A program made the position numbers and the translations under genes. This document shows, one piece after another, positions 35,845 through 42,529 of a stretch of 64,000 nt of DNA (the stretch's first letter is position 1; each line of letters opens with the position of its first letter). Source of the DNA: DCFW01 sp963790715 (lineage in GTDB: Bacteria; Bacteroidota; Bacteroidia; Bacteroidales; Bacteroidaceae); NCBI GenBank assembly GCA_963790715.1, contig CAWBPN010000006.1, forward strand, positions 1 through 64,000, written 5' to 3'. Below the pieces are notes generated by a model. The model ran no database searches. It was not told the origin of the DNA and was given only the letters and a program-made list of their open reading frames with translations.

Positions 35845-36826
35845 TTATTCGCTCCATTGTGCTGCACCAGTAGTAATGGTTACACCTGACAATGAAATTG
35901 TCATATTATAGTTTATGGCAGTTCCAGATTTCCATACATCTTTAACATTATTGGTAATAACATGTGTAACTTTAGTACCGTCTGCACCTTCAACGTCATA
36001 AGTAACTGTGATTGTAGTCGTATTGCTGACGCTATAATCGGCAGGAACCATCAAAAGATATGAATTACTTAAATTCACCGGCGCCGATGTTGTACTTGAT
36101 ACATATCCGTTACTTACCAAATTAGCTGTAGAATTCAAAGTGAAATTTGCAGTACCTGTAGGAGTGCCTTCAATTACATTTCCAAATTTGCCGAACGTAA
36201 AGGTAGCTTCATTGTTTACTCCACCTACAACAATAGATGTAATGTGGATGTAATCGCCTGTGGAATTGTAATCAGCTGCCAATTGTGCACTGAAACTTAC
36301 TCTGGTAAGTTGGTGTGCAAAAGCAAAACTTACTTGGCCGCTTTGTTGATTACGAACACTTGACATCATTAAGTCGGCTTGTACAAGCGGATCTGATTTA
36401 ACGGTAAAATCAACAGATGGAAGCGTATTACCATTAAGCTGTGGAGTAAGAGTATTCATTACGTCCATAGCAGGATGAATTGCAAAGAAACTGATACTAT
36501 CCGGAGTTGTTGTATCCGGCCAATACTTTACAGGAAAATAATTGTAGTTCGTACCATCAAAAGTAACCTCACTTCTCATGTAATTTAAACTATAAGTTGA
36601 GGCTGCTGCAATTCCTTTTGTCCCGGTGTTGTAACCAAGAACCATAAAACTACCATCCGTAGGGTAAGTTGTAGTCAAAACAGCATTACTTCCTCTAGTG
36701 CTCCTACCGATATAAGTACCGAAGCCTATTGCTTTGGCGTTAGATGCGGTTGGCGCATTTTCATTACTCGAGCAACTTGACATTGCTACTGCGGCGATAA
36801 CCGCTAATAAAAATAACTTTTTTCAT
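35845..36826 (-). CDS. Fimbrillin-family lipoprotein with a frameshift in its signal peptide
   Basis: The intact frame (312 residues from 36,783) begins MSSCSSNENAP and continues as a fimbrillin-like protein: TTYPTDGSFMVLGYNTG (about 38-54), FPVKYWPDTTTPDSISFFAIHP (about 82-103) and an all-beta C-terminal half. The true start is probably the ATG at 36,826. Reading from it, the first codons run through six A residues (36,823-36,818) and are one base out of frame. With one A fewer the protein begins MKKLFLLAVIAAVAMSSC, a perfect lipoprotein signal. The gene is therefore OFF, or a homopolymer error. It follows the DUF5119-like gene, downstream of the invertible promoter. Confidence 0.75.
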
Positions 36827-36879
36827 GATCTGAAAATTTAATTTATAATGAATTAGTGTATAAAAAAACTTACTATCTA

Positions 36880-37833
36880 TTATATATTTACGTTTATTGG
36901 ATCACCCCATCCGGTCACCGTCACACTGAACCCGGAAGGTGATGACGATGATGACGAAGAAGATGACGATATATCGACCTCATCCGGTATGGTCACCATC
37001 ACATTGCCCTTTGATAAATCAGTATTTAATTGCTTGGTAATGTCCCAATCATAAGATATAGTGCTGTCATTAGTCAAAGTAATTGACAATCTGAAAGTCT
37101 GAGCATTATTGTTGCTTGCAGACATCACTCCGAAAGTCCTCACTGTGGCATCAATGTAGTTGGATTCCTTATCATTAAAGACGGAAGGAATAATGGAACC
37201 GGTTTTAGGATAAGTCTCGGTACCCGGAAAGAAACCTCCATAAACATTGCTGATATATCCTGTGGCGGAAGAAATGCCTGCAACACCTGTTTTACCACCT
37301 ATATATACCCGAACGACAAAACTGTCTACACGTGCTTTCGGCAAAACATTCAACACCTCAGATATGGAGTCGGACTTCACGGTGAAGGCATTAACCTTAT
37401 AACTATAAAACATATCAGGCATATTCACAACATTCTCCGATGGAAACGAACTGCTGACAGATGCTTTGGACTGCTCCGAAGTGTATGCTTCAAGAGTTGA
37501 ATCATTATCGGTGTTGTTAAGTATAACATACTCCGTATCATTATTGAAAAACACAACTTGATAAGTACCGATAGATAAATCTGCCTTTCCTCCTGATGCC
37601 GGTAAGTTGTAAACGATCGGTGTACCGCCGCCGATAGGATAAAATATAGCCCTTACGCCTGCCGGTACGTTAATACCTGAAGGCCATGTGACATTGATTA
37701 AGACATTATGTTGTCCCTCATCGTTGGGAGAGAGTCCATTACTACAGCCTGTAACGGCCGCTACCATAATAGACATAACAAATATACCAAACACTTTAAA
37801 AAATCTGATTCGCTGCAATAACATCACAAACAT
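36880..37833 (-). CDS. DUF5119-like fimbriae-associated lipoprotein
   Basis: A 317-residue lipoprotein with signal peptide and lipobox-like AAVTGC (Cys near residue 30). It then has an all-beta sequence (VLINVTWPSGINVPAGVRAIFYP) and a second part around VLPKARVDSFVVRVYIGG. Genes of this type sit beside fimbrillins in Bacteroidales, as here. A run of ten Ser just before the last 17 residues is encoded by mixed TCN/AGY codons and probably forms a flexible linker. First gene downstream of the invertible segment, on the minus strand. The family name is from memory and moderately sure. Confidence 0.65.
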   Translation of the reverse strand: MFVMLLQRIRFFKVFGIFVMSIMVAAVTGCSNGLSPNDEGQHNVLINVTWPSGINVPAGVRAIFYPIGGGTPIVYNLPASGGKADLSIGTYQVVFFNNDTEYVILNNTDNDSTLEAYTSEQSKASVSSSFPSENVVNMPDMFYSYKVNAFTVKSDSISEVLNVLPKARVDSFVVRVYIGGKTGVAGISSATGYISNVYGGFFPGTETYPKTGSIIPSVFNDKESNYIDATVRTFGVMSASNNNAQTFRLSITLTNDSTISYDWDITKQLNTDLSKGNVMVTIPDEVDISSSSSSSSSSPSGFSVTVTGWGDPINVNI

Positions 37834-37921
37834 TTAATCTTTTTATCACGTATTCCCTTATCACATTAATTACGTCAAACGATTCGTATTTTCTCGTTTT
37901 ATTTTCGCTATTTTTTATTGT

Positions 37922-37950
37922 TCTATTCGTTAATAGAGCTACATATTGCC
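37922..37950 (+). repeat. Left inverted repeat of the invertible segment
   Basis: 29 bp, beginning TCTATTCGTTAATAGAGC. It is the exact reverse complement of 38,345-38,373. Confidence 0.95.
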
Positions 37951-38019
37951 GGCAAAACAAATATTATAAAGCATATATGTGACACTATAACTGTGTCAGA
38001 GGACATGGAAAAACATATT

Positions 38020-38073
38020 ATGAAAGAAAAAGCGACAACGAGTTTGGTTATGACACGGAAGGGACAAAAATAA
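38020..38073 (+). other. Short open frame inside the invertible segment
   Basis: A 17-codon frame (MKEKATTSLVMTRKGQK) directly before a hairpin with T8. Its first residues resemble the start of some Bacteroidota integrases, so it may be a remnant or a leader peptide. There is no clear evidence that it is translated. Confidence 0.25.
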
Positions 38074-38080
38074 GGTCTCA

Positions 38081-38100
38081 TCCGTGAGGATGTTTTTTTT
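38081..38100 (+). terminator. Short terminator inside the invertible segment
   Basis: CATCC and GGATG pair around GTGA and are followed by eight T residues. Confidence 0.5.
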
Positions 38101-38280
38101 ATATAAAAAGGAGTGGCTGATAAAATGAAAACTTAAAGAAGCAATATTAGTAAATTTACATCATATTATCCTCTTTATGAGAAAGATAACCAATTGTTAA
38201 ACGTTTAGTAATCAATATCGTAAAAGACAATAAGAGATAGGGTTAAGTTTAAAAGAAGCTTAATATAATATATATTTTCT

Positions 38281-38310
38281 TTGAACTTAGCAAATTAATA
38301 ATTACTTTTG
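38281..38310 (+). promoter_or_regulatory. Promoter within the invertible segment
   Basis: TTG at 38,281-38,283, a 19-bp spacer and TACTTTTG at 38,303-38,310 match the Bacteroidales consensus exactly. It now points to the right, away from the fimbrillin operon. Confidence 0.75.
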
Positions 38311-38344
38311 GAAACGGATTGAGGGAAAGTAACTTAGTCTATGT

Positions 38345-38373
38345 GGCAATATGTAGCTCTATTAACGAATAGA
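38345..38373 (-). repeat. Right inverted repeat of the invertible segment
   Basis: 29 bp, the exact reverse complement of 37,922-37,950. The repeat also contains an internal small palindrome (CTATT-N4-AATAG). Confidence 0.95.
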
Positions 38374-38459
38374 GCGATTTGTTTTAGTCAGCATAATAAA
38401 TATCATTTTTTAATTTTAGAATCGTATCGTTATAACATAAGTTTCGTATAGTTGTATTG

Positions 38460-39464
38460 CTACAATCGTGTCGTCAATCGGTTGTAACGAGCAAGCAGGC
38501 GTGTATCCATACTCCCCAGATAAATTCGTGTAGTTGTTTCGGAAGTATGTCCCAAGCTGCGGCTTATCACTGCCGTGGGTACTCCATTATTTTGTGCAAG
38601 TGTTGCCCACGTGTGGCGAGCAATATACGTTGTAAGCGGTTCATCAAGACCGAGCATCACACCTATTTTTTTCAGGCGCCTGTTCTGAGTCGCCAACCCG
38701 CTGCGATACTGTCTGTATGCTATATCTGGATCGGCGCTATTGATTATTCCGAAGATGTAATAGTCTTTGTTTTCATCTTTAGCATCGTTCTTGACTTTAG
38801 CTTTTGATTCGACTTTATTCTTAGATATGTTTTTATTATTACAATACCGCCGAAGGATTCCTTTTGCTTCCGGTACCAAGGTTACCGTTACAGGTTGTTC
38901 TGTCTTGTGGCGTTTGTAGCTTATCGTGCCGTTTTCTATATTGCTGGCTTTAAGATAGGCAATATCTACGAACGGCATGCCTTGTGTGTAAAAACTAAAC
39001 ATGAACAAGTCGCGGGCAAAAGCCAACGATTCCTTGCCTTCACTGTCAAACTCCTTGATGAGCTGCATCGTCTGTTTGTCCAACGCTCTTTTGCGCGTGG
39101 GACATGCTCGCATGCTGATGTGCTTGAAAGGGTTGTCGGTGTAGTCCTTATCCTTGAGGTGGTACATCGCTGAAAAGTTTCTTAAATAGAAATGGATCGT
39201 GTTTTCTTTCAAATTTTCACTTTTCAGATATTCGGCGAACCCTTCAATGAATTCATTATTAACTTCATCCATTTTGAGGTCCGACTTGGAGATGGATGAT
39301 AGGTACTGTACCAATTTAATACAAGTACTTTGGTACTTTTGCGCCATACCGTAGCTACCGTCTTGTTGCTTGTGCGACACACACTCTTTGTTCCAATGAA
39401 CAAGAGTTTCCTCTTTCTTGAACACAGCATTGGCTATGTGTCGAACGATTTTTGTAATAATCAT
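38460..39464 (-). CDS. Tyrosine recombinase, likely invertase of the adjacent switch
   Basis: A 334-residue tyrosine recombinase. It has an N-terminal SAM-like core-binding domain (about 30-115) and a catalytic domain (about 125-330). Visible catalytic residues are the second Arg in YIARHTWATLA (about 278-288), His in SRSLGHTSETTT, and the nucleophile Tyr in RIYLGSMD near residue 317. The first Arg, normally in a FYTRGM-type motif of this family, is Gln here (FYTQGMPFVDIAYLK, Gln161). The gene lies 87 bp from the right inverted repeat, as expected for a local invertase. There is no phage or conjugative neighbour, so an integrase of a mobile element is less likely. Confidence 0.85.
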   Translation of the reverse strand: MIITKIVRHIANAVFKKEETLVHWNKECVSHKQQDGSYGMAQKYQSTCIKLVQYLSSISKSDLKMDEVNNEFIEGFAEYLKSENLKENTIHFYLRNFSAMYHLKDKDYTDNPFKHISMRACPTRKRALDKQTMQLIKEFDSEGKESLAFARDLFMFSFYTQGMPFVDIAYLKASNIENGTISYKRHKTEQPVTVTLVPEAKGILRRYCNNKNISKNKVESKAKVKNDAKDENKDYYIFGIINSADPDIAYRQYRSGLATQNRRLKKIGVMLGLDEPLTTYIARHTWATLAQNNGVPTAVISRSLGHTSETTTRIYLGSMDTRLLARYNRLTTRL

Positions 39465-39851
39465 AACGTTTTTAATTTTAAAAATAATTAAACAGTGATT
39501 CTAAATCATTAGGCAAATATATAATTTTTCAGCTTCTTATAGGGGATTGAAGGCTATATGTTTTTCGCTTTGCATTTGATTTTTATATAAAAAGCCGTCT
39601 TATTTTAAATTTTGTTCGATAGTTTCAGGTTTCAGATTACCTTTATTAATCGGCTATTCCTGCTGACAGGCTGACAACCTGAAGCCTTCAGAATGCTATA
39701 TGTGTATAATGACAAATCTTGTTCTCAGCTGAATATCTATTAACTCATCGTTCGATTACACATAAAATGCTATAAAAACATCATTCGTGTATACTGTAAA
39801 TTGCTTTGAATACCAGCATGTTTACCGTTTTTGTTCAGCATGTTATATATT

Positions 39852-39939
39852 TTTTACAGCTGTAATAACATGTTTTTGCAGCTGTAAAATCATCTTTTCA
39901 CAGCTGTGAAATCATCTTTTTGCAGCTGTAAAAAATGAT
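39852..39939. repeat. Four 22-bp tandem repeats with central CAGCTG palindromes
   Basis: CAGCTG occurs at 39,857, 39,879, 39,901 and 39,923, spaced exactly 22 bp. Each copy has the form TTTT-N-CAGCTGTAA-AATCATC or close to it, so the spacers are also partly conserved. Twenty-two bp is about two helical turns, which places all palindromes on one face of the DNA. Confidence 0.9.
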
Positions 39940-40040
39940 ATTGTTGCTGATGATTCACAGTAAACTAAGTGAACATTTAGGCAATTCATGCTCAAAACAA
40001 ATTCAAAACTCAGAGCATTAACCTATTAAGCACAGGGCAC

Positions 40041-40072
40041 AAAAAAAGTCACACCTTCACAGATATGACTTT
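40041..40072 (-). terminator. Terminator after pstS2
   Basis: On the minus strand, AAAGTCA and TGACTTT pair around a 14-nt loop and are followed by a run of T. Confidence 0.75.
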
Positions 40073-40103
40073 CCATTTAATTAAACAATTAACTGTTATC
40101 CCA

Positions 40104-41141
40104 TTATAAAATTCTTCTACCGTTATAGGTAACCGTACGTAAAATCGCTTTTGCTCGAGCCGCTACGGCTGCTGGCAGCGGAGCATAACTCTTAGATACT
40201 GCAATTCTTTGAGCAGCCGGAGTAACCATCCAGTTAATCAAATTCAATGTTGCTTTAGCTTGAGCGAATGAACGGCCTCCGTAATCTTGATTTTTATAAA
40301 GTAGTATCCATGTGAAACCTGCAATTGGATACGCATCTTTTGCAGATGAGTTAGTGATCATGATACGTGTATCGGCAGGCATGTTACCTTTTCCGGCAGC
40401 ACTTGTAGAAGCTATACTTGCTCTAATGAATTTACCTGATCTATTTTCAATCAATGCTGAAGGGATACGATCAACAAAAGCATATTCCGAACCTACATAG
40501 CCTATTGAGCCTACAGTTTGATGTATTGTTCCTGCAACGCCAGGATTACCTTTTGCTGCAATACCTACAGGCCAATTGACTTCTTTTCCGGAACCAATTT
40601 TAGCTCTCCAGTATGCACTTACTTTTGTTAAATAATCCGTGAACATATTTGTAGTACCACTCCCGTCTGAACGGTGAACTACAACAATTGCTCTGTTAGG
40701 GAACTTAATGCCAGGATTGAATTTTTTGATTACAGGGCTGCTCCAATTACGAACTCTGCCTGCAAAGATATCAACCAATAAGTCCGGAGTTAATTTTATT
40801 TCTTTGATACCGGGAAGATTGAAAGCAACAACAACAGAGCCGCTACACATCGGTATGTGAACAACAGCAGCCGGCATTTGCTTTAATTCTGCATTGCTCA
40901 GAAATGCATCTGAAGCGCCGAAATCAACAACTTTATCTTTAAGAGCTTTAATTCCACCGCCTGAGCCTATGCCTCCGTATGAAACTTTAGTATTTGTCAA
41001 CTTACTGTAAGTTGCAAATGCTGCCATATAAAATGGCTGTGGAAATGTCGCTCCGGAGCCTGAAATGCTTTGTGCTTCACTAAAAGAAGTGAACACGGTT
41101 AATAACATAAATACCGCTAAAATAACTTTACTTTTTTTCAT
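40104..41141 (-). CDS. PstS-family phosphate-binding protein (copy 2, soluble)
   Basis: A 345-residue phosphate-binding protein close to PstS copy 1. Shared motifs are SGSGATFPQPFY (about 27-38), SYGGIGSGGG, GASDAFL and RSDGSGTTNMFTDYL. It differs in its export signal: a classical signal peptide (about residues 1-23, ending SEA) with no Cys, so it should be free in the periplasm instead of lipid-anchored. No pst permease genes accompany it. It follows the porin-like gene by 34 bp and shares that gene's Pho-box-bearing upstream region. It may feed the same PstCA channel or carry phosphate from the porin. Confidence 0.9.
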   Translation of the reverse strand: MKKSKVILAVFMLLTVFTSFSEAQSISGSGATFPQPFYMAAFATYSKLTNTKVSYGGIGSGGGIKALKDKVVDFGASDAFLSNAELKQMPAAVVHIPMCSGSVVVAFNLPGIKEIKLTPDLLVDIFAGRVRNWSSPVIKKFNPGIKFPNRAIVVVHRSDGSGTTNMFTDYLTKVSAYWRAKIGSGKEVNWPVGIAAKGNPGVAGTIHQTVGSIGYVGSEYAFVDRIPSALIENRSGKFIRASIASTSAAGKGNMPADTRIMITNSSAKDAYPIAGFTWILLYKNQDYGGRSFAQAKATLNLINWMVTPAAQRIAVSKSYAPLPAAVAARAKAILRTVTYNGRRIL

Positions 41142-41175
41142 GATTAATATTATATTAATTTAAAAACAATCATTG

Positions 41176-42225
41176 TCATAAACTATAACTTAAACTTACC
41201 AAGAAGCTTGTGGTTGATTTTGCCGTTGACAGTTTCGGGTCTAATATTTGTATATTAGGAGAAACAGCCATGCCCTTTACCGGGAAAAGCTCTATACCGA
41301 AAGCATATAAATCACCGTCATTACCTGCGAAACTACCAATTGTCCCTTTACCTTCGTTCCATCCTGTAGATGCACCATTGATCTTCTTTGATTTCAAGTA
41401 ATCATATCTTGCAAAAATACCAACCTCTTTTACAGGTTTATATGTGCCGTACAAAGAGAAACCGTTAAGATTGTGGTCTGTTACATTGCCGTGACCGTTC
41501 TGAAGGTTATATTCGCCTGCTAAAGTAAGGCTTTCATTCTTATATGCAACAAAAGCATTAAATGTCTTCTGTGCCACACCATCGCCGTTACCTGCATGTT
41601 TGCCCATGTAATCGCCATACACTCTTATATAAAGGTTTTGTATCGGGTTGCATGTTAAACCTAAAGCAAATTTGAATGTGCTATCTGCCTGTACCTTTTT
41701 ATATCCTTCACCATTAAGAACTTGTACATCAGCACTAAACTGAGGTGCAAATTGATATGATAATCCAAGACCAAGGTCGGCACTTGAACTATAATTATTT
41801 AAATCCTGAAACGATTTCAAAAGGTATCTTTTACCCCAAATCGATTCCTGTAAATTAAAAGCCGTCGTTCCTATCATACCCAAATCGGCTTTAAAACCAC
41901 TATTAGAATATTCACCGTACGCATTCTTCAAATAAGTAGATAATGCTGTTGGATAAGTACCGGTTGAATTTTGTCCGGTAGTTACATCAAGAACAACCTT
42001 CGTAGAAAAAACAGAGTTGAATTTGTATTGGTATCCTAAATAAGCTCGTGTAATATCAAATGCAGGACTTGATTTACTGTTTTGAAAGTCATCTCTAAAA
42101 TCAGTGAAGATAGTAACAATTGGTTTGCCATTCGGCTTAGAATCACTACTATTCCCCTTGTCTTGAGAATAGCCATACGCACTGAACATAATCAGGCCTA
42201 AAACTGAAATGATAATCTTTTTCAT
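41176..42225 (-). CDS. Porin-like outer-membrane beta-barrel protein
   Basis: A 349-residue protein with a signal peptide (about residues 1-20, ending YSQ). It then has regular amphipathic beta strands (DITRAYLGYQYKFNSVFSTK, VYGDYMGKHAG, FLVSLSYSL) ending in an aromatic/hydrophobic C-terminus, as in barrel proteins. It is the first gene of a two-gene unit with pstS2 and has a Pho-box-like triplet 128 bp upstream. A phosphate- or polyphosphate-selective porin is the best guess, based on context and not on clear homology. Confidence 0.7.
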   Translation of the reverse strand: MKKIIISVLGLIMFSAYGYSQDKGNSSDSKPNGKPIVTIFTDFRDDFQNSKSSPAFDITRAYLGYQYKFNSVFSTKVVLDVTTGQNSTGTYPTALSTYLKNAYGEYSNSGFKADLGMIGTTAFNLQESIWGKRYLLKSFQDLNNYSSSADLGLGLSYQFAPQFSADVQVLNGEGYKKVQADSTFKFALGLTCNPIQNLYIRVYGDYMGKHAGNGDGVAQKTFNAFVAYKNESLTLAGEYNLQNGHGNVTDHNLNGFSLYGTYKPVKEVGIFARYDYLKSKKINGASTGWNEGKGTIGSFAGNDGDLYAFGIELFPVKGMAVSPNIQILDPKLSTAKSTTSFLVSLSYSL

Positions 42226-42529
42226 TTTTCTTGATTTAAATACTGAGTTATTAATAATCGTTTTATGTTGAAACTAAAATACTTTTAAACTATATTTACT
42301 AGTTTACATTTGCAAATGTAGTTTGTAGTCATTTCAGTGATATAACGTATTAATTACCAAACGATTAAATAATAATTACAAACATGTTGCCAATGAAACA
42401 TGCTGTTATATACCGTCTCAATTCTGTGTGACGTCGCAACTAGTCTCAAGCAAGTACAACAATGCAATGCCAATCGGCATCAAACTGCACTCTAACTATA
42501 TTATCTGGATATCTAATAGAGAATAAAAA
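42226..42529. other. Intergenic region between the hybrid regulator and the porin gene
   Basis: It carries the Pho-box-like triplet described separately and a perfect palindrome TACATTTGCAAATGTA at 42,305-42,320. No coding sequence or terminator could be supported. Confidence 0.6.
42335..42380 (-). promoter_or_regulatory. Putative Pho box of the porin-pstS2 unit
   Basis: ATTACC (42,353), ATTAAA (42,364) and ATTACA (42,375) are spaced exactly 11 bp on the plus strand. A weak TATCACTG lies on the coding strand at 42,342-42,335, with the same 10-bp gap as in the other two boxes. Match quality is lower than at pstS. Confidence 0.6.

Larger units (their letters stand above)
37951..38344. mobile_element. 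Putative invertible promoter segment (phase switch)
   Basis: The 394 bp between the two 29-bp inverted repeats contain no gene of normal size. They hold a consensus promoter pointing right (38,281-38,310), a short hairpin plus T8 tract (38,081-38,100), and a 17-codon open frame (38,020-38,073). A recombinase gene follows on the right, and the fimbrillin-type operon lies on the left, transcribed leftward. In the present orientation the promoter points away from that operon; inversion would aim it at the operon with a leader of about 145 nt. I read this as an OFF-state phase switch. Confidence 0.8.
39465..40103. other. Long intergenic region between the recombinase and pstS2
   Basis: No convincing gene. 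It contains a -7-like TATATTTG for the recombinase (minus, 39,521-39,514), a 13-bp palindrome CTGAAGCCTTCAG near 39,680, the 22-bp tandem repeats at 39,852-39,939, and the pstS2 terminator at 40,041-40,072. Confidence 0.7.

Noticed and set aside
38457..38807. 116-codon plus-strand frame opposite the recombinase
   Set aside because: It is antisense to clear recombinase motifs and has no family resemblance. The invertible promoter could transcribe it in the present orientation, but nothing supports a protein.
38460..39464. Integrase of a prophage or conjugative element
   Set aside because: No phage, relaxase or other mobility genes are near, and no att-like direct repeats were seen. The adjacent inverted repeats fit an invertase better.
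39852..39939. CRISPR array from regularly spaced repeats
   Set aside because: Repeat and spacer are too short (22-bp period), the spacers are similar to each other, and no cas gene is in the window.
40104..41141. PstS copy 2 as a decayed duplicate
   Set aside because: The frame is intact, all binding motifs are present, and it has its own operon and terminator.
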